Of a DNA stretch of 64,000 nt, positions 47,117 through 58,869 are shown piece after piece. How positions within the stretch are numbered: position 1 is the first letter of the stretch; every line of letters begins with the position of its first letter. The notes below the pieces were generated by a model. The model saw only the letters and a program-made list of their open reading frames with translations, was not told where the DNA came from and did not search any database. Source of the stretch: Anagrus nilaparvatae (lineage: Eukaryota; Arthropoda; Insecta; Hymenoptera; Mymaridae); the NCBI GenBank assembly GCA_022575985.1, contig JAKSXM010000007.1, forward strand, positions 37,388,501-37,452,500. Reading direction: 5' to 3'. A program made the position numbers and the translations under genes.

Positions 47117-49382
47117 TTATAAATCACTGCTGTATATATACTTTCTAATGCTCTTTTTGAAATACGTGAATGAATGTAGGTCACGTATACATGGTGGAAT
47201 ATTATTCCAGAAATGAGCATATTTGACTTGAAAAGAGTTTATTCCCCAGTCAGTTGTTATAGAAGATGGTATTTTCAAGTCTTTACGAACACCGCGTGAT
47301 GGTTTGTCGGATTTGTAAGGTTCAAATAAAGATAGAAGAAAAGGAGGTTCCTTCATGCGTATTATTCTATGCAAAGTTAAGGCTGCAAAGTAATTGGTAC
47401 GGGTTTTTATACTCATGCAATTAAGTTTTCTCCTAAAAGGTGTGATGTGGTCTTGTCGCCTTAGGCCAAAAATATAACGTACACAGGAGTTTGACAGTCT
47501 TTGCAGTTGGTCAGTCAGTTGATTGTTAATGTCAGAGTACACTAAATTACAATAGTCTAGATGGGGTACTAATAATGTTTCTACCAGACGCTTACGTAAG
47601 GCTTGGGATGTGCACGGTTTAATAATGCTAAGCCCATTTAGGCTTTCGACAAATTAAATTGCAAGAGTATGGTGGCTAGCTGCCTTTCATTACCCATGCG
47701 TATGTCATCTGTTAATTTAATTAAGGCAGATTGGGTACTATGATGTTTCCTAAAGCCAGTTTGAAATTTATCTAACATACTTGATTCCGTAAGATAGTTA
47801 ACCACCTGGTCATGAACCAGCTTCTCGAGAACCTTCGACAAGAAACTAAGCAATGCCACAGGTCGAGCATTTTTTAATAGCCAATATTCGTGATTTTTTT
47901 CCACTCAGTGGAAAAAATACCTTTTTTTAAAGAAACATTAAATAATTTGGTAAGATGGTTAGCTATGGAAGGTAATGACTTGGCAATTATGCTTTGAGGG
48001 ATGCCATCATCACCTTTTGCCTGAGAGCTGAAATGATAGATAGCTGAAATTACGTCATTGTTGGTTACTTTCTTGAAAGCAAAGCCTTCCAGGGGAGCAC
48101 CATCAACAATGTTGTTAGAAATTGTGGGATCTTCAGTGGGAGAAGTTGAAATGTTAGAGAGATATGCGTTAAGCTCCTCAGGAGAGAATCCATGAAGGGC
48201 ATTGCTGGCTGTGGGTATTAGGCCAAGTTTACGCATTTCTATCCAAAAATTCTTTCCATCATCTAAGGTGTAACATATTTTATTGTGCATATAGGCACAG
48301 CGAGCAACTTCAGACTGTTCCTCATATTCATTAGCAAGACTCAGATACTCATTGAGATATTTTCTACACCCAGTTCTGTGATATCGTCTGCTGGTAGCGT
48401 CACATTTAGATTTTAATAGGCGTCGTTCTGAGTTTATCCAAGGATATTTCGCTTTTAAGGGCCGTGATGTTTTATCAGGAGCCAGTTCGTCTATTGCGTT
48501 TTGAATATTATTTGTGAGAGTCAAAAGTCCTTCATCTACATTAAAGTCATCAACCGTCGATGTGAATGCAGTCCAGTCTAGTTTTGTTAGATGAGAATTC
48601 AAGTCCTGTGATGTTATATTATTAATGGCCTTGAAAGTTATTAACATGTCAGGAGGGTCTGGATAAAATACATTGATGGTGACTGAAACAATATTATGCC
48701 TATTGGGATAGTTAGCTAATAATCTGTCTTTGCTTAGAATAGTATCACAATTATCAACAAAGATAACATCAATCAAGGTACTTTTTTTATTAGTGTGATG
48801 TGAGTCACCATTTTCAACCAATTTTGGTGCCAAATCTGTCATGATATTATTTAAATACTTAGTGTCTGATTTATCCACGTCAAGCATGTCAGCATTCTGG
48901 TCCCCAATAACAACCTTATGGCTAAAGTCTGAACAATGTGTTCTTAACAGATTGATAAAATTTTGATCAAACCTTATGCTAACATCTGGTGGGCGATAGA
49001 TGAAAGCTATAAGTGTTGGAGCAGAGTTACCCTCCCAAACAGAGCAGAAGAGAAACTCCAGTCTAAGAGGCTTGCCATTCTGCTCAGTCTTTGAAGAGCA
49101 TAGAATTTTAGCTTTAAAGTTGTCCTTAACGTACATGAGAATACCACCACCAAGTGTATTTTGGTCTTGACGTACAACACTGTAACCTGTTATGTTTCTG
49201 ACATGGTCACTGACATCATACCCCAGTCTAGTCTCAGAAATGTAAAACGCATGATAGTAGTTATCATTTGTGAGATACTCACGTATTTTCCAAATATGCT
49301 GTTTTAATGAGTTTGCATTTAAGAAACCAACTTTTAGGGGATGGTTGTTAGTTTTTGTTGTGGTTTGTGTATGTATGTCTAG
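47117..49382 (-). pseudogene. LINE ORF2 with RT core deleted
   Basis: Endonuclease-RT of a Jockey/CR1-type LINE. The frame runs from about 49380 (VGFLNANSLKQHIWKIREYL, then SETRLG) through GDQNAD (normally GDFNAD), LIDVIFVDN and NRHNIVSV (where SDH is expected), then a linker to KGDDGIPQSII and FSTEWKK at 47874. A frameshift follows, then RT blocks ARPVALLSFLSKVLEKLVHD, QTGFRKHHSTQSALI and the start of motif A (LQFNLSKA). The coding then jumps to the C-terminal region near 47600: about 150 codons including the YADD motif are missing. The C-terminus (HFWNNIPPCIRDL) ends at 47117. Several catalytic substitutions and the deletion show it is dead. Confidence 0.88.
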
Positions 49383-49867
49383 TCATTTACTTGTGTTAGG
49401 TGCCGTATCATTGTCCTGTCTATTTCTGTTTACTATTTGAGGATGTTTTACTGGTTGTGATTCGCTAATGTTTTGATTTTTAATGAACTGTATGATAGAA
49501 TGTAGGTCGGATTCTGTCCTGACAGAGTGAGTTTTTGTGTTATTATGCCATCGTACTAGGAAGTCGCCATTGTTATACCATACAAAAAACCCAAGATTTT
49601 TAGCAGTATTCTTTATAATTTTATATTGGGTAAGTTCAGTGGATGATAAAACTTCATTAATGAGAATTTTCTTGTCTGGCAGTGCAATGGCCACTTCCGA
49701 GTTTAAATATTGCTTGTTGAGGTCTTTTGTCGAGAAATAATTAAATGATTTTTTAGCAGGCTTGATGGATTTGAAAATTTCAGAACTTTTTAATGTTGAT
49801 ACTGGCCAATTTAAGACCATACTTCTTCATTTCGAAGCATCAGGGTAACCACATTCTCAGGTGTCAT
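49383..49867 (-). pseudogene. LINE ORF1 remnant
   Basis: Upstream partner of the ORF2 above. A frame of 145 residues (49383-49820) has a FFVWYNNGDFLVRWHNN segment typical of the C-terminal zinc-less or degenerate ORF1 region and ends DTAPNTSK. A likely start, ATG at 49867 (MTPENVVTLMLRNEE), is one frame away, so a frameshift lies near 49815. The N-terminal part found in full ORF1 proteins seems absent. No zinc knuckle is visible. Confidence 0.55.
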
Positions 49868-50612
49868 TTGAAAAATTTTATTATTATTTTTTTATTTTAT
49901 TCATTTATATATTTATATTTATAAATATATATTTCTTTTTATGCTACTGAATTTTTGAATTTATTAAAAAATTTTATTGACTCTAATTTTTTTTGTATTA
50001 AGCAAATTCTATTACATTTATTAACTTTAATTTTATATATTTTTAATTTTATTATATCTTATCTATTTCTTTACAAAATTTTTATTATTTCTTTTTTTTT
50101 ATTCCTGTATATTTTTTATCTATCTTATCTTATAATAATAAGTATAAAACTTATTTTAAAAAATTTAAATTCAACTTTCATGTTTTTTTTTTTTTTTTTT
50201 TGTATATATTATTTCTATTTCTAATTTCAAATATTTTGGAATTCATCAAATTTCTATTATTTTAATTCATTTTTATAAGTACTTTTGAATCTATCGTATT
50301 TTTATTTGTATTTTCAATTTTTTTATTTGTATTTTCAATATATTATTTTTTTCTATTCTGTATTTACCAAAGAAAAATTGGAGTTTCATAATATCTTTGA
50401 ATTTCACTGAAGCTGCGAAAGGACTGATGATTGTTTCAATTTCTTCTTTATTTTCTGATAAGCATTTGTATGGTCTTCCATCTTTCTTTTTTTTTTTCGC
50501 TGACAAAATTGTCGTTTTATAATGTGTTTGATTTTGAGTATTGTATTTTAATAATAACGACCTTTGTGTTGCTCTAAAGAGAGATTTATTATTTAACAAT
50601 TAATTAATTTAA
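49868..50612. other. AT-rich DNA with a minor minus-strand ORF
   Basis: A 102-residue minus-strand frame (50291-50599; no ATG at its tool-chosen start) encodes KKKKKDGRPYKCLSENKEE and IISPFAASVKFKDIMK. It lies directly downstream, in minus-strand sense, of the solo LTR that cuts the ORF at 51.8 kb, so it may be the rest of the same element, but the frames do not join directly. Otherwise poly-T and AT-rich. Confidence 0.3.
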
Positions 50613-50616
50613 TATT

Positions 50617-51777
50617 TGTGATGCGTAATAGTGATTACTAATTAAAATTAAATAACATTACCTTTTGCATCATCTGCTACTGTTTTTCCTAAAAAAGGGG
50701 TAAAATAACGGGGACTTGAGGTTAGGTGAATATAATAAAAAAGATATTTAAATAATAAAATATTATTTATTTAATTATAAATTCAAATGAATTTATAAAG
50801 GAGATTTAATTTACATATAAAGGAATCGTCGCTTGGCTGCAGCGCGCGCGAACGAGAAAAAACATGGCTGATTGCCTTTTATAATGTGAGCTCACTAGAA
50901 TAAAAGTATGACGAGAATATACGTAATTATCACAAAGTTTATCTTGATAATAAATTGCAAACCAGTGCATTTAAATATTAATAAATAATGAAAACTGACT
51001 TTGTAATACTTACGTAGATTCGCGTGCACACTATAATATGAACACACTCACACATTCTCAATACAATCAATCTCGAGATTATCATAGCCTCGTTGTGGCT
51101 TTTTAAAGAATAATTATAAAAAAAACATAAAATAATTTTCATAGAAAAAACTGTGATCACTTCTTAATATTTATATGTATAAGTTTACCTTAACAAAGTT
51201 TTCTCTCACTTCGAAGATTTATCAAAATTACAAATAATATAAGTCTTACTTATGACTTTATAATATAATTACTAATATATTAATAACTGAAATTAAACTG
51301 GTTTTAGTATTATAAAAAAAAACTAAGAAAAAACTAGTAGCTATTTATAAGCTAATTAAATTGATTACTAGTAACAAAAAATTATATTTTGGAGCTATTA
51401 TGTAAAAATGTGCTCTTCATACTTTTATGTCAAAAACGACAGTGCGGTCCGGCCGCCGGGGAAGGATACTTTTCGCAAGCGCCGCAAGCCGCGGGCGCTG
51501 CAATACTTTTTTGTAATGTGAATGCGGGAATATTTAAATTATATTCTCGCATTACATATTTTACATTGAATAATTATTGTACATTACCTAAAGAGAGAAA
51601 CGACAATTAGGTCTGTTTCTCTACATGTTGAAATTACTACTAAAGACTTATCTCTAAGAAACTATACATTACATTACATTACTTTATCTTTACAATACGT
51701 GTCTACTTTTATTTAGCTATCTTAAACTGAAGGTCACACTAATAATTAAAGAGGCTATTACAGGTAGGCTCGTTACA
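50617..51777 (-). mobile_element. Candidate solo LTR, 1,161 bp, TATT duplication
   Basis: Plus-strand ends are TGTGATGCG (50617) and GGCTCGTTACA (51777), TG...CA, flanked by TATT at 50613-50616 and 51778-51781. On the minus strand a TATA box (CATTATAAAAGG, about 50880) precedes AATAAATAATA, as in an LTR. A GC-rich patch lies at 51440-51505 and a GCGGGAATATTTAAATT dyad follows it. The minus-strand ORF upstream ends inside the first bases of this unit, as if truncated by it. Confidence 0.55.
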
Positions 51778-52195
51778 TATTTAAAGGGTTTTCTGTTTTT
51801 TCTAGGTCTAATAATATATTAATTATGGTTGACGGGTCAATTTGGTTAGCAATTAACTCTTTTAAAATACTAACAAAAGTTGTGTATTTTACTAATTTGT
51901 CTACTTTGTCGGCTGAAGAAGTGCCTTTCAATGATTCGATTAATGTTTGATCTGGTACGTTAGCTAACTTGTTCGTGTGCTCTAAATAATAATTTTGATA
52001 TTTTTTTGCTAGTTCTTTGAACCCGATTTCGTTTATGTCACCAAAAGAGGCTGGTGCATTACCTACTAATATGTCATAAGTTTTTTCTGTCATAGGGTCT
52101 TTTGCGTCGTATAAGTCTGCTAATCTGTTAAGTGCGCTTATTTTGAAAGTAAAATAGAAAGTGTTTTTTTGAAAAGAAAGGTCTTTAGTTTGCAA
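51773..52195 (-). CDS. Unrecognised ORF, possibly LTR-element gag, truncated
   Basis: One hundred and forty residues, charged and helical in character (TIIDPSTI-type spacing: LKELIANQIDPSTIINILLD; ADKVDKLVKY; FGDINEIGFKELAKKYQNYY). The start is uncertain: the frame is open upstream through GNIKFLSTGQIQRYLQTKD to a TGA near 52240, and the first in-frame ATG is at DPMTEKTYD. It stops in the TGTAAC of the candidate solo LTR at 51777. A tRNA-Pro-like primer site 0.26 kb upstream suggests gag of an LTR retrotransposon. I do not recognise the protein; no zinc knuckle is visible. Confidence 0.45.
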   Translation of the reverse strand: MQTKDLSFQKNTFYFTFKISALNRLADLYDAKDPMTEKTYDILVGNAPASFGDINEIGFKELAKKYQNYYLEHTNKLANVPDQTLIESLKGTSSADKVDKLVKYTTFVSILKELIANQIDPSTIINILLDLEKTENPLNM

Positions 52196-52338
52196 ATACC
52201 TTTGTATTTGCCCGGTTGACAGAAACTTGATGTTTCCCCATCAACTAAAAACAAAATTGTATATTTCTTAGTCTGCAAATACCTATGTATTTGCCCGGTT
52301 TATGAAAACTTGATGTTTCCCCGTCGACTTTGAAATAT
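52189..52338 (-). repeat. Twin hairpin direct repeats upstream of the ORF
   Basis: Two ~60-bp units (52190-52253 and 52274-52338) each contain GCAAATACCTTTGTATTTGC or GCAAATACCTATGTATTTGC, an 8-bp perfect stem with 4-base loop, and a second dyad GAAACTTGATGTTTC. Stems are conserved and the loop differs. On the minus strand the units sit between the presumed primer-binding site and the ORF. Confidence 0.7.
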
Positions 52339-52459
52339 GGTTAAAGTTATTTTGTAAAAACTTGCGTTTTAATAAATTTAGTAAAAATAAAGTGAAAATA
52401 GCAGAGTAGTAAAGTAATAAAAAAAAAATCTTAAACCTTGTCTCCTTAATACAGCTCGT

Positions 52460-52477
52460 CCGGATGATGGGCCCCCA
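52460..52477 (-). promoter_or_regulatory. Candidate primer-binding site, tRNA-Pro-like
   Basis: The minus strand reads CCGTTACA then TGGGGGCCCATCATCCGG. TGGGGGC matches the start of the well-known tRNA-Pro primer site, after an LTR-like ...ACA end at 52478. Only the first seven bases fit. Confidence 0.35.
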
Positions 52478-53300
52478 TGTAACGGTTAAGGCTTTTGCTA
52501 CCGATTACAAACTGTATTTATAAGTATATGTGTGACTTTACTTTAATATTCGCTTATTTAATGCGGATTCTACTAATGCAATAATTTCTTTCGGAATAAG
52601 GCAAACTGTATTAAAGGACTAAAGGTTAGGTTATGGATATGTTTAAACTTATACCTTTTAGTTGAATTTGAGAGTTTATTATAGAATAATTAATAAGATG
52701 CACTTTATAAGTCAAGTATAATAATAATTATAAGTCAAGCCGTTAAATAGCGTATAGTTTATAAGACTAAATAATTTGCGACTGATCTAGAGCACGGTCC
52801 GTAATCGAATCGATAGTACGACTAAACGGATACACGAGTGTCGATGGTCTGACCCAGGTTCTGACTTTTTCGGCTATATTTATATGATTCTTGATGAGCT
52901 GGTTAGCATTGGGGCAACAAGGATCTCCAAACAGGATCCGTTTTATTCTTTCTTGTAGTTGGCCTTCACTTGCAACCAGTCGTTTTTGAAAAAGCTATTC
53001 AAATATTAACTTATGATATTTTAGTTTATGTGTGTTCCTTTTTTTTCGACGCTAGATAGCTAAGATAACCCTTGGTCGACGAGTTATGGTAATGCTGGCT
53101 TTAAGTTTTGCCAGCTATTACAGAGGCATACCACTCCTAATCGTCCGCCTCCTGCTATGTTCAGAAGCAAGCGAAGGCGTGGTGCCTCGAGGGGTGAAGC
53201 CACTCCTTCTTGTTATAGATGTTGATTGGATGCTGCGATGGTTTGCAGTAGAAGTAGTAGGAGCCATTATGTTACCTGCCTTGCTTTAGCTTTACATATG
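52478..53300 (-). mobile_element. Candidate 5' LTR of the 51.8-52.5 kb element
   Basis: Starts TGTAACGGTTAAGG on the plus strand next to the primer-like site. On the minus strand CATATAAATATAGCCG (about 52880-52896) would be a TATA box and AATAAACT near 52680 a polyadenylation signal. The outer end was not found and no second LTR is visible, so the extent is a guess. A 49-codon Ser/Thr/Arg-rich minus frame (53118-53267) is not convincing as a gene. Confidence 0.35.
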
Positions 53301-53985
53301 TTACATATTAACTGATAATTTTCTTCAGTGTTGTCACTATTATTATTATTACTATTCAATCTTAGAACAGCTGTTATTAGAATGCACATGTTTAGTGCAT
53401 AAGGTACAGATAGCAAGTGTATTGCCCTTTTTCTTATTGCTCTTTTTCTCTTGATTGCAAGTACGACATAGTTTATATACTCGTGTGCGTTTATTATTGA
53501 CGATGTTGAGTGCCATCTTGTGTTAGAAGAGAGAATTGAAATGTTACTCAGGATGGTAATTAACTTGAATGATAATCCGCCAGAAATACCACAACACGCA
53601 GAAAATAATTATTATGATTATAATGAAAAATACACTTGTAACTGCACTTCTAAATTATTGATGTTAATATGCACTGTCGCTGCAGGTAAAGCACTATAAC
53701 AGCATAATTGCGTTTAAGAACAGAAATTCAATTGTTGCATATGTACTATATATATGTAAAGCACTTGTTGTTGTTTAAAACTGTGCGACGATTATAGGGT
53801 AGGATACGTTCGAATTGTTTATGAAAAATTTATGTATTAAAATAGAATTGACACAGTTTATTTATTGCACATTAGTTGAGAAACTTATTAAAGAAGGTTG
53901 TAATGTAAAAATCACTATTGAAATTGCTTTTTAGACAAAAATTGCTTTTTAAAAATAAAATTATACTTGTGCTCTAACCGTCGGG
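53301..53985. other. No gene recognised
   Basis: Mixed AT-rich DNA with scattered short frames; no repeat match seen. Confidence 0.4.
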
Positions 53986-54033
53986 CAGGCGCAGATCGCA
54001 GGCGCAGGCGCAGATCGCAGGCGCAGGCGCAGA
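53986..54033. repeat. GC-rich 19-bp minisatellite
   Basis: AGGCGCAGATCGCAGGCGC occurs twice in tandem plus a partial third copy, in a very AT-rich setting. Confidence 0.8.
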
Positions 54034-56080
54034 TATATAAAAGACAATGTATGCATGTCATTAAAAAAAAAATGTGTATCTCAGCATGAGGTGATAAATT
54101 TAAGTGTTCATTAAATTCAAAAATTTTCTATTATTAATATTGAAAAGAATAATTTATAATAATAAATAATCGACGCACATATTTATTTTTTGAATAATAC
54201 GTAGTACACTGTATCCTGTTTTCAAATTTTTGAAATTTTCTCGACTTGAAGATTTTATTTTCTAGTTATATTTATTAATTAAAAAAATTTTTTATCAATT
54301 TATAATAAAACATTTTTTTAATTTTTGTTTATTTTTATTCAAATCTATTTGTTTAGTTTAATTTTTACTGTTATGCAATAACTAACAAAAAATAATAAAT
54401 AATTAATAATAATCTATAAACAATTAATAATAAATAATAAACAATTACCTAAGATAATATTTATAAATAAAATATGTAAATACTATTTAAGCTTATTAAT
54501 CAAATAAGAAATGTTTTCATAAAATTAGGTAATAATAATATAAATTAGGAAAATATAGTTTACTATTACGTAAACTATAACATAAAATTAAGTAATAATT
54601 AAGGAATTAACAAATAATAATATTTATATTTTGAATATTTAAAATAACTTAAATAAGGAATCATTAGTATATAAGAAGATAAAAATTGTAAGAGAAGGCA
54701 GCCAGTCAAGATAAATCTCGCGACGTACACCTTAAACCGATTTTATAATAAATTTAAGTTTTATCTAAATTCTGTATGTGTATTTGTTTCAAGGCCTCCT
54801 TGTATCCAGTATGAGTAAGTACATATACTTCATTCTATAAAATAAATGCTTATTCAGCAATCTTATATAAATCATTAACCTCAGTACAATAATAAATATG
54901 CTTACGATACATTTATAAAGTAGTAATACTATATTCATTCATTAAAAATATTTAATGAATTATTTATGTTCAATATGAACATAACAATGGTTCCTATACC
55001 GATTTTCTATATTCTATACTAGAAAATTTGAATCGAACTAAAATTTTTTTTTAATAACAGCCAGAAATCAAAATTTTTTTTTCTTCTAAAGATAAATATT
55101 TCACAATCTTTACTTATCTATAAAAAAAAAAACTATAATGCATAACCACACAACACATATCCTGCATTTATTATTTTAATTTATCTCAATTCTTTTGTGT
55201 ATATACAACTTTTCTTATTAAATAAAAATCCTAATTTTGTATGAGAAACAAATTTTACTTTAGCCTATTACTGATCAATCAAAATAATTAAATGTTTAAA
55301 ATATCAAAAAAACAATTGCTAGAAATAAAATGGCAGATGAAAAATATTGCCAAACTAACTCTAATTAAAATATATTTACTCTACATATTCATTTAAAAAT
55401 TGTTATTTTATTTCTTTTTTATACGGGTAATTTTATTTTATAATACAAAAAATTATTAACACATAGTAAATTCTTTTAATAAAAACTACTTACCCAGCAA
55501 ATTTTACCTTCTTTCAATTCACCTTTTTTTTATCTAAGGAAAAGGAATAAAACAACAAGAGACAAGACAAAATAAATAAACATTAATTCTTTTCATTATA
55601 ACAAATATATTATATTACCCCCAAATAAAAAAAATCTCCCCTACATTCATATAAAATTTTACATATAATATTTTTTTTTTATATATACAAATTTAGCATT
55701 CTTTTTTAAATATTGCATATAAATAATTATTTTATTGTTTAATTTAATATTATTTTTTTTTACTATATCAATTATTTACGTATTATATCAGCAAAATTAT
55801 TTTCTTTTTATTTCTTTATTAAATATTCAATTTGCAGTATTATAAATTTAAACTTAATGTAAATTCATCAATAAATAATTTTTTTTTCTCTCTTTTTCTT
55901 GACCTCTTTTGTGTAGAAAGGAAATAAACATAAGGAAAATTAAATAATAATCAACAATTTTTTTTGATATATATATAAAAATAGTATATTCTATAAACCC
56001 CCATTTTTTTTTCTTCCCCATATTTACACATACAAATACTCTTAAAATACAAACATTTTTTTTTTCTTATTTTCCTTTTC
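54034..56080. other. Long AT-rich stretch without supported gene
   Basis: Two kilobases of AT-rich DNA with poly-A/T tracts. I see no ORF, intron-exon signal or repeat that I can support, apart from a slightly GC-richer sentence near 54695-54735. Confidence 0.5.
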
Positions 56081-56317
56081 TTATTCGAGACGTCTCCGCT
56101 TCCTAGGAGGACTCCAGTCCTCCAACGGTAAACAGAACTTGAATAGGCTGGGCTCCGGCTCATAAAATAGCCGTCCCAAAAACAGCCGTTGGGACAGCCA
56201 GTCCCGGGGATACTCTTCCTCTCCAAAAAGACGGCCTAGGTGAAGCCGTCGCCTTGATAGTTTCCTGTTTTTTCCGTCCTCCCCGGGAGCCGAAACTAAG
56301 TCGGCCGACTGTTGGTG
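56081..56317 (-). CDS. Possible terminal exon, GC-rich, NLS-like end
   Basis: An island clearly richer in G and C than several kilobases on each side. On the minus strand TTTTTTGATTCACCAACAG (ending 56318) looks like a splice acceptor; the following frame is open for about 77 codons to TAA at 56081-56083. It encodes RRRLHLGRLFGEEEYPRDW, QRLFLGRLF and ends SPPRKRRRLE, a monopartite nuclear-localisation-like tail. The two GRLF segments suggest an internal duplication. No family recognised. An overlapping second open frame (55951-56226) weakens the case. It could be a host exon or a transposon fragment; upstream exons were not found. Confidence 0.35.
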   Translation of the reverse strand, partial: HQQSADLVSAPGEDGKNRKLSRRRLHLGRLFGEEEYPRDWLSQRLFLGRLFYEPEPSLFKFCLPLEDWSPPRKRRRLE

Positions 56318-56787
56318 AATCAAAAAAATTGTTTAATAAATGTTTATTTTAATTTTAGAAATCTCCTGTTAGTCAAATATCAATTTTTTTTAAATTAAAA
56401 CTTTTTGCATAAGACTTTACACAAATAATCATAAAATATTATTTTTTTAGTGCAATGTATTTTATAAATTTTTTAAATACAACAATAACAGCATAATAAT
56501 AATGAATGCTAGTACAGAATATACTCTAATAAAACTAACAAAGCAACATTAATTAGTTATAGTCTTCTTTTTTTCTAATTAAAAATACACGAATAATTTA
56601 CTATTTTTCATTAACAAACATATTTTTTTACAAATTACTTCAAAATTGAAATTTTAGTAGCACATTATATTTAAATATATTCCTCTTTTTATATTTTAAA
56701 ACACATTAAAACACATTATATTAATAAAAAACATAATGAATAATAATTTCCATGCTTAAAATTTTTATGACTTTTCTAAGCATTACT
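56318..56787. other. AT-rich downstream of Transib gene
   Basis: No gene. I looked for Transib-type ends (CAC...) and could not identify them. Confidence 0.4.
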
Positions 56788-58719
56788 TTAATTTTCTTCT
56801 TCTATTAGTAGATCAGAAGCTTCTGCTAAATGTTCTTTGCTCTTGGATTTATAAGAGATTCTTAAATGCGAAATATATGGATCTGATGAGACTTGAAAAT
56901 AACGCATTATATCTTCATTAGATTTTGTTGCAGAATGTTTTCGTGTATTATATTCTCGAACTCTTTTAAAATCTTTATTTTTCGCCTCTTGAGCTTCTTC
57001 TGATAACTGGCCAATGGGAATAAAAAATGAACCAATAATTTCCGATCCATGAATTAGAATCATATGGCATGAGGGGGGCATGGGAAACCATTTATATTCA
57101 TCAACGTATATTTTAGCAGTATCATCACAGTATTTTTTAAACTCTTGAACCCGAATAGATTTTTTAGATGTAATTGTTTGCATTATTACATAAATTCTTT
57201 TAATAAAATCCTCCCGAATCTTGGTAATACTTGATACTTTACTATATTCTGAAAAAAATTTTCTGGCAACATTACCATCATTTGTGTTTCCAGCACCTTG
57301 TTTCACACAGTCCACCAAAATACCCAATTGATCTCTTATTTCAATCTATATTCGCTTTTTCTCAATCTTTATAATTTCTTTTTCTGCTTCTGTTAATTTC
57401 TGATAATGTTTTTTTATTTGTAATTTATATGCCAAATGAAGTATCCATTCCATGAACCTAATCCAGCCATGAAGTGTAGAAAGACCATATTGATATGATT
57501 CTAAATTTAATTTTTTTTTTCGGACAATTTCTAGGTCATTTATTTCTTTAGGAAGTACTCCACACACTGTACACCTCTGAGATGATTCCGTTTCTGTAAG
57601 AACTTGACGTGTTTTTCCGTCAATCATTGTACATAATAAAGTATGATTGATTGTTATCGTTTTTCCTTTGAGACATATTTTAGTTGGTTTTAAATCCGCA
57701 ATTTGTTGTTTTAATAAATTCATTTCTTGAATTATATTTTCTTGTGTTTCTTTCTCATAAGCAAATTTAATCACTCTGCAATACTTCGTAGAGGATGGAT
57801 TTTTATTTTTCCAAAATTGAAAATCAGATGACTCTCTATTATTTATATTTAAACAAAGGGGGAAGATTCCAAAAATCATAGCACTATTACTTTCAAGGTT
57901 TTTAGAATCCACAAACGCTTGCTTAAACTGCGTGAAACCTGAGGTGCCATCGGAACCATATTTTAACACAAGATTTAAATTTCTTACATTTTTTTCAAGT
58001 ATCATACTTTCGATTTCTGGTATTGTAACTATTCTTTCTGCTGTATGATTTAAAATATCTTGCAACTTTGTAACGCAGCCAGTCTCTGATACATCGAATG
58101 CTGGACAGCATATCATTTTAGCTGCAGTTACTTTTTTATATCCAGGTAAAGAGTAAATTTTTTTGTTTATGAAAAAATTTCTGATAACCTCATATTGAAA
58201 CTTAGTCAACTTGGCATCAATAAATAAATCTAAGATTTCGTCATCAGATATATTTTCATTACCATGTAAATCTTTTGTATCATTAACTTCCTCCTCAACC
58301 ATACTTTCATCAGACAATGAATTCATTTTTTTTATTCTTTTCTGGCAAGCTTCTAACAAATCTGTTACAGGAATTTGTTCGAAAATATCGTCTAAGCGTC
58401 TTTTTTTAGTACTTGGACTAACTTCATTATAAGGTTACAAGTTTTTACTAATAATTTGATTACATTTAGGTATTGCGAATGATTCTTCTAACCATTCTTT
58501 ATTATTTTCATTAAATTTAGTTTCATTATACATCGATTTTTTAAATCGGTTATTAAAAGCTTTTAAGAAATACTGTCTAAGGTTTATATCTAAAGCATCT
58601 AACATATCATCATCTAAATTATAATTTTCTTTGAGATATTCACTTATAACAGATGAACAATAGTTTTTCGATTTAAGAAGGATTTGTGTTAGCTAACTAT
58701 TTTTAATGTTCCAATCCAT
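56788..58719 (-). pseudogene. Transib (RAG1-like) DDE transposase
   Basis: Cut-and-paste transposase related to the RAG1 core. One frame of 644 codons runs from ATG 58719 to TAA 56788 and keeps phase throughout. It is interrupted by three stops only: TAG near 58693-58695, TAA 58435-58437 and TAG 57346-57348. Hallmarks in order are KYGSDGTSGFTQFKQAF (first Asp, residue ~257), CTMIDGKTRQVLTETESSQR with CTVCG (second Asp, ~367), STLHGWIRFMEWILHLAYKL, GNTNDGNVARKFF and PIGQLSEEAQEAKNKDFKR (catalytic Glu ~575). Length fits Transib (about 650 residues). No TIRs or duplication were located. The catalytic residues are intact, so inactivation is by nonsense mutations only. Confidence 0.93.
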
Positions 58720-58869
58720 ATTAGAATAATTATAGAATAATTTAAAGTAATTAAAATTTAAATTGAAAAATTAAGCTGGAGAGCAATAATATGTAAAAAA
58801 TTAGATATAAATTTTCAAATTTCTTTTTCACACAGAAATAAAAAATAATCTTTCACAAAGAATATAAAT

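Noticed and set aside
53086..53289. Plus-strand 67-codon ORF and opposite 49-codon frame
   Set aside because: Hydrophobic or Ser/Thr/Arg-rich by composition only, within a presumed LTR region; no motif.
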